From the NCBI GenBank assembly GCA_002347405.1, contig DDXB01000011.1, forward strand, positions 1 to 33,653: a stretch of 33,653 bases of DNA. The letters are read 5' to 3'. The stretch is from Rhodocyclaceae bacterium UBA2271 (GTDB taxonomy: Bacteria; Pseudomonadota; Gammaproteobacteria; Burkholderiales; Rhodocyclaceae). The notes under the pieces are model-generated. The model did not search any database. It saw only the letters and a list, made by a program, of their open reading frames with translations, and was not told the origin of the DNA. Shown piece by piece: positions 9,337 to 17,595 of the stretch. The first letter of the stretch is position 1, and the number at the start of each line of letters is the position of its first letter. Position numbers and translations under genes: made by a program.

Positions 9337-11187
9337 TTAACGTGAGAAAAGCAGCGCCAGCGCGCCGCTCTTTTCCCACAGCGGCAGCCAGTCCATGCGG
9401 TAATACCAGGCCTCGTCTTCGCCGCCATGCGTGACCAGCCCCGGCGTCAAGGCCGGCATGCGCGGATTTTCGGTGGTGAGGGTCTTGAGGATGTTGGGGG
9501 CGTGTTTTTTCGCTTCGGCCAATGCCGCCGTTGCCTCGTCACGCCGGTCGAGCAGATAGAGGGCGAGTACGCGGCCATAGCGCATGCCGCTCAATGCGTC
9601 GTCGGGGAAACGCTCGTCGCAGAGGGCCAGCGCTTCGGCGGCGCGCCCCGCTTCGCAGTAACGATGCACCAGCGCCACGCGGTGGCCGGTGTTGTCATTG
9701 GGATTGAGCGCCAGCAGCCATTCGAGCAGCGGCAGCGCCTCGTCCGAGTCGCCCGCAATTTCGATGAGCTGCGCGAGCAGGCGCAACGCCGGGCGGTTTT
9801 CGTGCCAGCCCCATTCGAGCGTGCAGTCCTCGGCCTGGTTGGCGGCGATGTTGACGCGCAGCAGTTCCATCGCATGGTCGAGCAGGGTTTCCTCGATCCA
9901 GTCGACCTCTTCCTCGCGATCCTCGGGAAAGATTGCATCTTCCAGCGAACCGACCAGGTCTTCGAGCACGGCGAAGCTCTGCCAGGCGAGCGGGTGTTTG
10001 GCGAGCCAGTTGATCCAGCCGGTTTCCGTCCACGGGTCGGCTTCCTCGTCGTCGCCATCATGCCAATACACGTTCAGCCATTCAGCTTCAAGCGCGGCCA
10101 GCGCGGCCACGGGTTCGAGCGGGCCGGCGTGGCCATCCCGGGGGGAAAGTCGGTGCTGGCACGACGGCGCGGGCAGGGCTTCGGCCATCGCGATCAGGGC
10201 TTCGACAACCTCCGCTGAGACTTCGGTGAAGCCGGCATCTTCTTCATCGGCACCGGGGCCGCCGCGCATCATGTCGAGCAGGGTTTGCGGGTCGCGGGCG
10301 ATGTCGTCCATGAAGGCGACGATGCCCTCCTCCTCATAACCCAGCTTGCGCAGGCGCGCCGCCCAGAAGCGGGCGCGGTTTTGCGCCTGTTCGATCTCGC
10401 CCTGGCTGGCCAGCAGCACGACTTCGAGATGGGACAGGGAAGAATTGTCCGGGTCTTGCCGCTGCGCTGCCTTGAACAGCGTCCATGCGGCGGCGTAGTC
10501 GCCCGCATCCGCCAGCATGGTGCAGCGGCGGTGCATCGCGGCGCTTTTCAGGCCGCGGTTCGAGGATTGCATCAGCCGGTCGGCCAGCGCAATGCGTCGG
10601 TCTGGGTCGCCCTGTTCGAGATAGACGTCGCACAACACGTCAAACGCATACTCATGACGCTGGTCAAGCTTGGCGACATCGAGCAACAGCGGTTCGAGCA
10701 GGGCGGCGGCGGCGGCGTCGCGGCCGTCTTGCAGCCACTGTTCGGCGACGTGGGCAAGCTCTTCGGGATTGAGCTTCTTGAAGGGCAGATTTTTGTATTG
10801 CGCAACCGGGATGGTTTCGAGCACATAGGCCAGCACCGAAAAGCCGCTTGGGCCGAAGGGCGACGTGCCGGACAGCGGCCCGCAGCACTGCTTGTATTTT
10901 TGCCCCGAACCGCAGGGGCAGGGCGCGTTCCGCTCCGGCTTCGCCAGTGTCAGCGGCTTCCAGCCCTGGTCGGGGCGCGGCAGATGGTTCCAGATTTCGC
11001 GGAACATGGCGAAGGCGATGGCGCGCTCGCCACCGGGCGGCATCAGCGCAGCATGCCGTGGCGCCAGCTCCGGCAGGTTCAGGCGAAAGGCGTTGAGCGC
11101 CGTAACGAAATCGGTGGTGGCCAGCGCCGCCTGCACGCCAAAGCGCAGCAGGTCGTCAAATTCCTCGGTTTGGTTGTCTGGTTTCAC
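9337..11187 (-). CDS. SEC-C motif and helical-repeat (TPR-like) protein
   Basis: Start chosen at GTG 11187, preceded by AAGGAC with 6-nt spacing, giving 616 residues; an upstream extension would run into a gene remnant. Residues 87-103 (NAPCPCGSGQKYKQCCG) are a SEC-C zinc motif, known from the SecA C-terminus and from many stand-alone proteins where it binds zinc and sometimes partners. The rest is Ala/Leu/Glu-rich and reads as tandem helical repeats (for example EQAKNRARFWAARLRKLG-like and GDSDEALPLLEWLLALNPND segments), typical of TPR scaffolds. Around residues 340-348 (APSCQHRL) a degenerate copy of the 24-nt repeat lies in frame. Substrate or partner is unknown. Confidence 0.8.
   Translation of the reverse strand: MKPDNQTEEFDDLLRFGVQAALATTDFVTALNAFRLNLPELAPRHAALMPPGGERAIAFAMFREIWNHLPRPDQGWKPLTLAKPERNAPCPCGSGQKYKQCCGPLSGTSPFGPSGFSVLAYVLETIPVAQYKNLPFKKLNPEELAHVAEQWLQDGRDAAAAALLEPLLLDVAKLDQRHEYAFDVLCDVYLEQGDPDRRIALADRLMQSSNRGLKSAAMHRRCTMLADAGDYAAAWTLFKAAQRQDPDNSSLSHLEVVLLASQGEIEQAQNRARFWAARLRKLGYEEEGIVAFMDDIARDPQTLLDMMRGGPGADEEDAGFTEVSAEVVEALIAMAEALPAPSCQHRLSPRDGHAGPLEPVAALAALEAEWLNVYWHDGDDEEADPWTETGWINWLAKHPLAWQSFAVLEDLVGSLEDAIFPEDREEEVDWIEETLLDHAMELLRVNIAANQAEDCTLEWGWHENRPALRLLAQLIEIAGDSDEALPLLEWLLALNPNDNTGHRVALVHRYCEAGRAAEALALCDERFPDDALSGMRYGRVLALYLLDRRDEATAALAEAKKHAPNILKTLTTENPRMPALTPGLVTHGGEDEAWYYRMDWLPLWEKSGALALLFSR
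10146..10169 (-). repeat. Degenerate 24-nt repeat inside the SEC-C gene
   Basis: It matches the plus-strand consensus (AAAGTCGGCGCTGG...ACGGCG) at 21 of 24 positions. The host gene reads the opposite strand, so the encoded residues are PSCQHRL rather than KVGAGG. It lies in frame in a weakly structured part of the protein. Confidence 0.5.
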
Positions 11188-11235
11188 TGTACGTCCTTGC
11201 TGGGCAACATGCGCAGGGCCGTCGATGATACCGCT

Positions 11236-11512
11236 GACTTTCCGGATCGCCACCATCCAGTTCCATCCGGAATGCTGCCTCGCCATTATCGTCGATGCGC
11301 CAGCCTTCGTTTGTGGGTGCTGCCCAGATCACGACGTGATCGCGATCACCATAAAGCCAAGGCGTGACGACACACCAGCCACCGTCATCGGCATGGATTT
11401 CGAAATCGCGACACAGATCAGGCTCCATCGCAGCTCGATGGTCGTTACCCAGATCAATCAGTTCGGAAAATGAGCGGCGAATAGTGCCCTTGACTGTCTT
11501 CTCAGCCAACAA
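11236..11512 (-). pseudogene. Truncated DUF1828-type protein
   Basis: The minus strand encodes LCRDFEIHADDGGWCVVTPWLYGDRDHVVIW...GWRIDDNGEAAFRMELDGG. This matches the N-terminal DUF1828 domain, small proteins often found with prophages and mobile elements. The similarity ends near 11236, and the frame then continues into the start of the SEC-C gene, so the C-terminal half is missing. The longest start is a TTG (11512) with no ribosome-binding site. I judge it a decayed, 3'-truncated gene. Confidence 0.55.
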
Positions 11513-11526
11513 ACTTGACTACCGGG

Positions 11527-11631
11527 ATGGGCAAGAATGTTTCACGGGCAGCCTGGCTCGAACGGCTTTACATCCTTGAAGTGCCGCGCGATTTGCGCTG
11601 GCACCTCGACGTCGATCCGCTGGAACTCTGA
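11527..11631 (+). pseudogene. Detached 3' end of a second, diverged priA
   Basis: The frame ends in WLERLYILEVPRDLRWHLDVDPLEL and stop, clearly the PriA C-terminus (this window's PriA ends RLYACKTPRELRWHLDVDPQEF). Over the last 23 codons 51 of 69 bases agree, with many differences at third positions. Nothing of the helicase precedes it. As at the real priA, a copy of the short repeat overlaps the stop codon. Confidence 0.8.
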
Positions 11632-11654
11632 AAGTCGACGCTGGCGGGACGGTG
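11631..11654 (+). repeat. 24-nt repeat after the priA fragment
   Basis: It starts with the last A of the fragment's TGA and matches the consensus at 22 of 24 positions (AAAGTCGACGCTGGCGGG then ACGGTG). Position and orientation relative to the stop codon are the same as at priA itself. Confidence 0.8.
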
Positions 11655-11706
11655 GATGTTTGGAATTCCATGATGTCAATCCGTTGATCCCCGCTGCGCG
11701 CCAGAC

Positions 11707-12897
11707 TCAGTTCTTCCAGTCGTCACCGGGCATGATTCGCTTCATGAACTCATCAAACAACGGCACTGTGAATGCCGTGTCGCCATGGCTCGGACTCCAG
11801 ATCATGCCCTTGACAATCAACTGGCTTCGGGTCGGGCCGAGTGAAGTGACTTCACGGCCCAGTTGTTCGGCGATGTCGCCGGAACGATGCGGGCCGCGGC
11901 CAAGCTCGGCCATGGCGCGCAGATATTTCCTTTCCAGCGGGGTCAAGCGGTCGAAGCGAACCCGGAAGAAACTTTCGTCCAATGCGGCGATTGCGCTTGC
12001 GGTGGCCTGCTCGACATCTTGAAGAGTAATCGGGGAGTCCTTGGCCGCGTCCCAAGCGTGCTTGCCCCATTCCTGCAGGAAATACGGATAACCGCGTGTC
12101 TCTTGAATAATTCGATTAAGCGCGTCTTCTTCTACATTCACACCCTGGTCCAGTGCCGGTTTGGTAATCGCCACACGCGCTGCGTCACGGGGCAGCGGCC
12201 CGATTTGTGGGAAATCAAACAGGCGTTCCGCATAGGACTTGGCCCGCCCCATTTTGCCGGGCAACTGAGGCAGGCCTGCACCGACCAGCACAACGGGCAG
12301 ACTGCGCTGGGCGGTACGGTGCAGTGCCGTGATCAGCGCCGCCAGTTCCTCCTCGGCCACGTATTGGAGCTCGTCCACGAACAGGACCAACGCCGTGCCG
12401 GCCTTCTTCGCCGCGGCACCCGTTACTTCCATTAGCGCCTGCAAGTCGTGTTCGAGATCGCCGTTGTCAGCCAGCCCCGGCTCAGGCTCAAAGTCGAACC
12501 CCACCTCGATGTCCTGGTACTTGAGCTTGAGCGCCTTGGCGAAGCCGGCCAGCCCGCGCAAGGCACGCTGCGCAAATTCCTTCGCCTGCTCGTTCCGGGA
12601 CAGCCGCAGCAACGCCTGCCGTAGCTGGGGAGCCAGAATGGCTGGCAGAGAGCGGCTCTCTGGCGCCTCCACCCGGAGTGTCTGAATACCCACCGTCTCG
12701 GCGTCGTCGCGGAGGCGATCCAGTAGTACCGTTTTTCCTACACCCCGCAGTCCTACCATCAGGATGCTCTTGGTGGGCCTGCCGGCCCGCACTCTCTCAA
12801 GCGCGATACGGACAGTTTCGCGCAACTCGTCGCGTCCCGCCAGTTCTGGCGGCGGCGTGCCGGCGCCGGGGGCGTAAGGGTTTTTGATTGGATCCAT
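11707..12897 (-). CDS. AAA family ATPase (ORC1/STAND-like), function unknown
   Basis: A 396-residue cytoplasmic ATPase. Walker A is GLRGVGKT (49-56), Walker B LVLFVDELQY (about 170), and a sensor-like LPVVLVGAGLPQL follows. The C-terminal ~100 residues look like a winged helix (LTPLERKYLRAMAELG...GDIAEQLGR). This layout, an N-terminal FxGRDEL-like box before the P-loop and a C-terminal winged helix, is that of ORC1-type/MalT-like AAA proteins often found in accessory DNA. It stands alone between a scarred region and the MFS gene, behind its own AT-rich promoter; the ATG has no clear ribosome-binding site. Confidence 0.8.
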   Translation of the reverse strand: MDPIKNPYAPGAGTPPPELAGRDELRETVRIALERVRAGRPTKSILMVGLRGVGKTVLLDRLRDDAETVGIQTLRVEAPESRSLPAILAPQLRQALLRLSRNEQAKEFAQRALRGLAGFAKALKLKYQDIEVGFDFEPEPGLADNGDLEHDLQALMEVTGAAAKKAGTALVLFVDELQYVAEEELAALITALHRTAQRSLPVVLVGAGLPQLPGKMGRAKSYAERLFDFPQIGPLPRDAARVAITKPALDQGVNVEEDALNRIIQETRGYPYFLQEWGKHAWDAAKDSPITLQDVEQATASAIAALDESFFRVRFDRLTPLERKYLRAMAELGRGPHRSGDIAEQLGREVTSLGPTRSQLIVKGMIWSPSHGDTAFTVPLFDEFMKRIMPGDDWKN

Positions 12898-12932
12898 TGC
12901 AGCAGGTTATATTAAGTTTTGTCGATTTACGA

Positions 12933-12962
12933 ATTATAGATAAGTTAAATAAGATTGATCAA
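12933..12962 (-). promoter_or_regulatory. Sigma-70-type promoter of the AAA ATPase gene
   Basis: On the minus strand a perfect TATAAT (12933-12938) follows TTGATC (12957-12962) with an 18-bp spacer, 36 bp before the start codon. The 12898-12965 region is AT-rich compared with its surroundings. Confidence 0.65.
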
Positions 12963-12980
12963 ATTGGATGGGGACGGCGC

Positions 12981-14201
12981 TCAGGATGATCGGGTACGCC
13001 GCGCATCCAGAATGAACCACAGCCAGCCCGCCGTCTGCAAGACCAGCAGACCGGCGAGGCTGGCGCGGTAGGCCGTGGCCGGATCGCTGCCGAGCGCCTG
13101 AAAACCATCGACCGCCACGCCGAACAGCCACTGGATGCCGAAAGCGCCGACAAAGGCGCCCAGGTTGAGCGCGGTGTTGGCGCGCCCGGCCAGGGTGAGC
13201 GGAAATGCGCCGGTCAGCAGCGCATAGGCGAGATTGCCCACCGAAAACACCAGGCCCAGCGCCGGCCAGAGCAGCCAAGTGGGGGCAAGATCGAGGACGA
13301 TGCCGAGCATGACCAACAGGCCGCCGCCCATGCCGAAGGCGAGCAGGCGCGCCGGCGGCAGACCGGCCCGCGCCAGCCGCGTGACGAGAAAGGCGATGGC
13401 GAGAAAACCGGCAAGCTGCGCACCGGCCATCAGCAGCAGATGAAAGGCCGCCACCTCGCGTGTCGCGCCATTCACCGTCATCAGCCAGGGCACCGCCCAG
13501 AGGCCCTGCAGGGCCATGAAGCCGCCGACGATGAAGGTGGTCTGCGGCGCGAAACGCCAGAAGGCGCGGCTGCCGAAGATGGCTGCCAGGCCGGCCAGTT
13601 GCTGGCGGAGGCTTTCCTTTGCAACGCCGCTCGCCTTTTCCGGCGTGGTGTAGATCAGTCCCGCGACCACGAGCGCAATCGCAGCCAGCGCGAAGAAGAT
13701 GCCGCGCCAGCCGAGCAACGGCATCAGCGCGGAGAGCGGCGAACTGGCGGCCAGCGCGCCGAGGCCGCCGGCGGCCATGATCGCGGCGTTGAGCGAGGCC
13801 TGCCGTTCAGGGGGAAACCACAGCGAAAACGCCTTGAAGCTCGCCATCAGGCAGGCCGACACGCCCAGGCCGATCAGGGCGCGGCCCAGGGTGAGTTGCG
13901 GCAGGCTCTCGCCCAGCGCGAAGAGCGCGCAACCCGCCGCGCAAAACAGCAGCAGTGCCGCTTCGACGCGACGCGGACCATAACGGTCGAGCAGGATGCC
14001 CAGCGGTAACTGAAAGGCGCCAAAGGCGAGCAGGTAGGCGGAAGTCAGCAACCCCAGGTCGGCGGCGGAAAGGCCGAGATCGCTCCGCAACTCCGGCGAG
14101 ATGACGGCATTGGCGTTGCGCAGCAGGTACGAAAGAAAGTAGCCGGCCGCGAAGGGCGCAAAGATGCGCCGCCAGAGGTTGAAGGGAGGGGGCGTGCTCA
14201 A
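12981..14201 (-). CDS. MFS transporter
   Basis: A 406-residue inner-membrane protein with about 12 hydrophobic segments. The loop after the second helix (LGILLDRYGPRRVEAALLL) is the MFS motif A. Family members of this kind (nitrate/sulfonate/sugar-phosphate-like antiporters or uptake systems) have diverse substrates, and I cannot name one. The start is TTG 14201, overlapping the TGA of the thioredoxin gene by four bases (TTGA), so translation is probably coupled. Confidence 0.85.
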   Translation of the reverse strand: MSTPPPFNLWRRIFAPFAAGYFLSYLLRNANAVISPELRSDLGLSAADLGLLTSAYLLAFGAFQLPLGILLDRYGPRRVEAALLLFCAAGCALFALGESLPQLTLGRALIGLGVSACLMASFKAFSLWFPPERQASLNAAIMAAGGLGALAASSPLSALMPLLGWRGIFFALAAIALVVAGLIYTTPEKASGVAKESLRQQLAGLAAIFGSRAFWRFAPQTTFIVGGFMALQGLWAVPWLMTVNGATREVAAFHLLLMAGAQLAGFLAIAFLVTRLARAGLPPARLLAFGMGGGLLVMLGIVLDLAPTWLLWPALGLVFSVGNLAYALLTGAFPLTLAGRANTALNLGAFVGAFGIQWLFGVAVDGFQALGSDPATAYRASLAGLLVLQTAGWLWFILDARRTRSS

Positions 14202-14566
14202 GTGACCCCGTGCTCGGCGAGAAACGCTTTCACCCAGTGCCCCGCCCGCGCCCCGGCAAAGCGACCCTTGATTTCACCGCCATTGAACAGCAGCACGGTC
14301 GGGAAACCCTTGAGGGCGTAACGGCCGGCCAGTTTCATGTTGTCGCCGTCATCGACCTCGACCTTGGCCAGCCTGAGCCTGCCATCAAGCGCGCTCGTTA
14401 CGCGCTCCAGCACGGGCGTCAGCGCGACGCAGGGCGGGCACCATTCGGCCCAGAAATCGACGATGACCGGCACCGTCATTGATGTTTTGATGACGGCCGC
14501 TTCGAAACCGTCCAGATCGGTATCAAAGATGCTATCGCCAGATTGGCGTGACAGTACTTGAGACAA
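14198..14566 (-). CDS. Thioredoxin-like protein with CPPC active site
   Basis: Start chosen at TTG 14566, 5 nt after a strong GGAGGAGGG, giving 122 residues; longer versions run back into the fructokinase gene. The fold signature VIVDFWAEWCPPCVALTPVLE is present with the redox pair Cys43-Pro-Pro-Cys46 instead of the CGPC of housekeeping TrxA. The cis-proline is in KGFPTVLLF. No signal peptide, so it acts in the cytoplasm as a thiol-disulfide exchange protein. It lies between fructokinase (23 bp upstream) and the MFS gene (4-bp overlap). Confidence 0.88.
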   Translation of the reverse strand: MSQVLSRQSGDSIFDTDLDGFEAAVIKTSMTVPVIVDFWAEWCPPCVALTPVLERVTSALDGRLRLAKVEVDDGDNMKLAGRYALKGFPTVLLFNGGEIKGRFAGARAGHWVKAFLAEHGVT

Positions 14567-14589
14567 ATCAACCCTCCTCCGAATTATTT

Positions 14590-15474
14590 TTATGTCCGGC
14601 CTGGCGCAAGCGGCGGCCACAACCACGCCGCGCCGCGCACGCCGGATGAGTCGCCGTGGCGGTTTTTCACCAGCCTGGTCGCAACCACATCGGAAAACAC
14701 CTGCGCGCCCCACAGCCGGGGCACGCGATCATACAACCGGTCGAGGTTCGACAGGCCGCCACCGAGCACAATTACCTCCGGATCGAGGATGTTGATGACC
14801 TGCGCCAGCGCCCGCGCCAGTCGCGCTTCATAGCGCTGCATGGCGGCTTCCGAATCGACGCCGCCATCCGCCGCCAGCGCCGGGCCCGACAAATAGGTTT
14901 CGATGCAGCCTTGCCGGCCGCAATAACACGGCGGCCGCAACGCGGCGTCATCCGGCATGGCACACAGTGGATTGTGGCCCCACTCGCCGGCGATGGCGTT
15001 CGCGCCGACCAGCACCTTGCCATCGACAACGATGCCGCCGCCGACGCCCGTGCCGAGGATGACACCGAAAACCACCGCCGCGCCCGCGCCCGCACCGTCG
15101 GTCGCCTCGGACAGGGCAAAGCAGTTGGCATCGTTGGCGATCCGCACCGGACGACCGAGCGCGGCTTCGAGGTCGCGACGCAAGGGCTGGCCGATCAGCC
15201 ATGTCGAGTTGGCGTTCTTGACGAGCCCCGTCACCCGCGATTCCGCGCCGGGGATGCCGATGCCCACCGTTGCCGCCGTACCCCATGCGGGGCATTTCAT
15301 CCCGCCAGCGCCGACTTTTGCCTCGGCACCAGTGACCAGTTCGGCAATGGAAGAGACCGTTCCCGCATAGTCGCCGCGCGGTGTCGGCTTGCGCTCGCGC
15401 AACAGTTCGGTACCGTCGTCGGCCAGGACAACAATCTCGATCTTGGTGCCGCCGAGGTCTATGCCGATCCGCAT
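14590..15474 (-). CDS. mak: ROK-family fructokinase (Mak-like)
   Basis: Phosphorylates fructose, possibly also other hexoses, with ATP in the cytoplasm. The N-terminal phosphate loop MRIGIDLGGTK, the catalytic NDANCFALSEA, GTGVGGGIVVDG, the ROK zinc motif CYCGRQGCIETYLSG and the end LDPEVIVLGGGLSN...HGDSSGVRGAAWLWP follow E. coli Mak closely. Between LVTGAEA and TVGIGIPG, residues 53-67 (KVGAGGMKCPAWGTA) are encoded exactly by a 45-nt repeat; Mak has about ten fewer residues there. The rest of the protein is intact (294 residues), so the insertion is probably tolerated. It starts 13 bp after AsmA. Confidence 0.92.
   Translation of the reverse strand: MRIGIDLGGTKIEIVVLADDGTELLRERKPTPRGDYAGTVSSIAELVTGAEAKVGAGGMKCPAWGTAATVGIGIPGAESRVTGLVKNANSTWLIGQPLRRDLEAALGRPVRIANDANCFALSEATDGAGAGAAVVFGVILGTGVGGGIVVDGKVLVGANAIAGEWGHNPLCAMPDDAALRPPCYCGRQGCIETYLSGPALAADGGVDSEAAMQRYEARLARALAQVINILDPEVIVLGGGLSNLDRLYDRVPRLWGAQVFSDVVATRLVKNRHGDSSGVRGAAWLWPPLAPGRT
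15274..15318 (-). repeat. 45-nt long-form repeat, in frame inside the fructokinase gene
   Basis: Identical to the reverse complement of 6296-6340 over all 45 bases, with mismatches immediately outside on both sides. It spans exactly 15 codons (residues 53-67), beginning Lys-Val-Gly-Ala-Gly-Gly. Confidence 0.95.
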
Positions 15475-15487
15475 CTTGCTTGCGCGC

Positions 15488-17554
15488 TTACCGGTTTTGG
15501 AACAGGCCTTTGAGCGAATTCTTGAGTTTGTCTTCGGCCTGCTGCTGCAACTGCTCCTTCGCCTCCTCCACCCGCGCCTTCACCGCCCCACCGGCCAGGC
15601 CGGCGACTTCGATGTTCCACGTCGGGCTGTCGAGCGGTCCGCGCAGACGCACCGGAATCGTCAGCCCCTTGAGGTGAGCGAGATCCTTGCCGCCCTGGCC
15701 GGCACTGGTGGCGACCACGCTGGTCTTGGCCAGATAGTCGATCCGGTTGTTGCCGATATCGATGTCACCGGCGCCACTCAAGCGCAGCAGCGGCGACTTG
15801 GCCTTCATGTCCTTGTTGTGGGCAACGCCGCCGGCAATCTGAAATGAGGCCGACAGTTCCGAAAAGTCGGTCTGCCGATCGGCGCTGGCCGGTTCGACCG
15901 TGTCCTGTCCGCCGGCAAATTTCCCTTTCAGTTCGCGCAGGCTCTGGGCCAGGTTGATGCCCTTGATCGCACCATCCTTCAACGCGAGCCTTGCCGTCCC
16001 GGCCAGCGCCTTTTTCATTGCGTCAATGCTGTCACCCCGGGTGGTGACATCCAGTGCGATGTTGCCGCGTCCGGCCAGCATGTCCTTGTTGGCAAGGTCG
16101 TTCAGCAGCGGCTGCACCTGGACCCCGGTCAGCGTCTGCTTGAGCTTGACACGATTGTTGTCAGCCTCGACCGCAATTGTGCCGACGAGACTGCCGCCGT
16201 ACAGTTTTGCACTGTGCGGCGCGACTTCGAGACGGTCGTCCGCCACTTTCACCTGCATGCGCACGTCCTGCAGCTTCACTTGCGAGACCTGCAGCGCGCC
16301 GATCTTTACCTTGCCGCGGACATCGAGCCCGCGCAGCGCGGAGAAATCGAGCCTGGTGCTGGCGGATTTCCGGGCGGACGGCTGTCCGCTCTTCCCGTTG
16401 CTGGCCGGCAGGTAGTGGTCGACATTGAGCTGGTCGATCGCCAGATCAAACGCCAGTTCCAAGGGGGCGAATTCCGGCACGTCGATGCGCAGGGCGATCG
16501 GCGAGTCTTCCAGCCGGGTGTCCAGGCTGAGTGCGGCCGTGGCCTTCTTCAGATTGGCGTGCAGGCTGCCCGACAGTGGCAGCTTCAATGACTTCATCGG
16601 CATCCGGGGATGGGCAATGGTCAGCTGGCCGACCAGACCCTCCACGGCAAACGCCTGTTTTTTCAAATTAATCGACAGCGGGGTAGCCAGCCGCGCCTTC
16701 ACGGCGGTGGCGGCCAGATGTGCGTCCACATTCAGCGCCATTTCCCGTGCGGAAAGAATCTCGGCCTGCAGCGCCAGGCCGGCCAGCTCCAGCGTGGCAT
16801 TGATGCTATGCCCGCCGCCATCGATGCGCGCCGTCAGCGTCACCGCCTGGCCACCGGAGCCTTCCGGGGAGAGCGTCAGGCTGGGCGCGTCGAGCCGCAA
16901 CACGAAATTCTCGGCACCGGTCTCCTCCATGTCGGTGTTGCCCTGGGCGATCAGCGTCACGTCGGCCAGGCTCGCCGTGCGGCGGGCGGTATCGAGCGTG
17001 AGTCCACCGGTGCTCAGATCGAGATCGGCCACCGTCACGGTGCGGCCGGAACCCTCGTCGTGCCAGGACAGCGCGGCGTCGGAAATATTGATGCCGGCAA
17101 TGGCGAACAGCAGCGGCGTGGCGGCTGGCGCCGTCCCGCCAGCGCCGACTTTCTTGCCCGGCGCGCCGATCAGGTCGTCGATGTTGTGGGTACCGTCGCG
17201 CCGTTTGATCAGCGTGACATCGAGCCCGCGGATCTCCAGCGTTTTGGCCACCACCCGCTTCGAAAACAGGGGCAGCACGGCAACGGCAACACGTGCGCTT
17301 TTGAAGGAGGCAAAACTGGCATCCCCGTCACGTTCCGACAAGCTCATGCGACCAACTTTGACGCCGACATTGGGCCAGAAGCTCAGGGACAGGTCGCCAT
17401 CAATCTGCAGCTTGCGGCCGGTTTGCTCCTGCACTGCCGCCGTCAGTTCGTTCTTGAGGCGCGCGGCATCGAAACTTGCTGACAGAACGCCGATGACGAC
17501 GGCAAGCAGCAGTACGGCGCCGCTAGCGATAACAATGAATTTCGAAGTTTTCAT
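15488..17554 (-). CDS. AsmA family protein
   Basis: A 688-residue envelope protein with an N-terminal membrane anchor (hydrophobic residues about 6-27) and a large beta-rich periplasmic part. AsmA/TamB-like proteins are bridge-like lipid-transfer proteins thought to move phospholipids between membranes. The N-terminal block (LQIDGDLSLSFWPNVGVKVGRMSLSERDG) and the C-terminal block (LKDGAIKGINLAQSLRELKGKF ... LLRLSGAGDIDIGNNRIDYLAKTSV) are the family's conserved regions. ATG 17554 was chosen; GTG at 17557 immediately before it is equally possible. Residues about 135-142 (KVGAGGTA), in a linker, come from the 24-nt repeat. It starts 38 bp after the DMT gene. Confidence 0.88.
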   Translation of the reverse strand: MKTSKFIVIASGAVLLLAVVIGVLSASFDAARLKNELTAAVQEQTGRKLQIDGDLSLSFWPNVGVKVGRMSLSERDGDASFASFKSARVAVAVLPLFSKRVVAKTLEIRGLDVTLIKRRDGTHNIDDLIGAPGKKVGAGGTAPAATPLLFAIAGINISDAALSWHDEGSGRTVTVADLDLSTGGLTLDTARRTASLADVTLIAQGNTDMEETGAENFVLRLDAPSLTLSPEGSGGQAVTLTARIDGGGHSINATLELAGLALQAEILSAREMALNVDAHLAATAVKARLATPLSINLKKQAFAVEGLVGQLTIAHPRMPMKSLKLPLSGSLHANLKKATAALSLDTRLEDSPIALRIDVPEFAPLELAFDLAIDQLNVDHYLPASNGKSGQPSARKSASTRLDFSALRGLDVRGKVKIGALQVSQVKLQDVRMQVKVADDRLEVAPHSAKLYGGSLVGTIAVEADNNRVKLKQTLTGVQVQPLLNDLANKDMLAGRGNIALDVTTRGDSIDAMKKALAGTARLALKDGAIKGINLAQSLRELKGKFAGGQDTVEPASADRQTDFSELSASFQIAGGVAHNKDMKAKSPLLRLSGAGDIDIGNNRIDYLAKTSVVATSAGQGGKDLAHLKGLTIPVRLRGPLDSPTWNIEVAGLAGGAVKARVEEAKEQLQQQAEDKLKNSLKGLFQNR
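17129..17152 (-). repeat. 24-nt repeat, in frame inside the AsmA gene
   Basis: A perfect copy of the short-form element; on the coding strand it gives KVGAGGTA, the same frame as in fructokinase. It is identical to the intergenic copy at 32458-32481. Confidence 0.9.
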
Positions 17555-17595
17555 CACGAATCATTCTACCGGACGGCCGGAAGCAACGGTATCCG

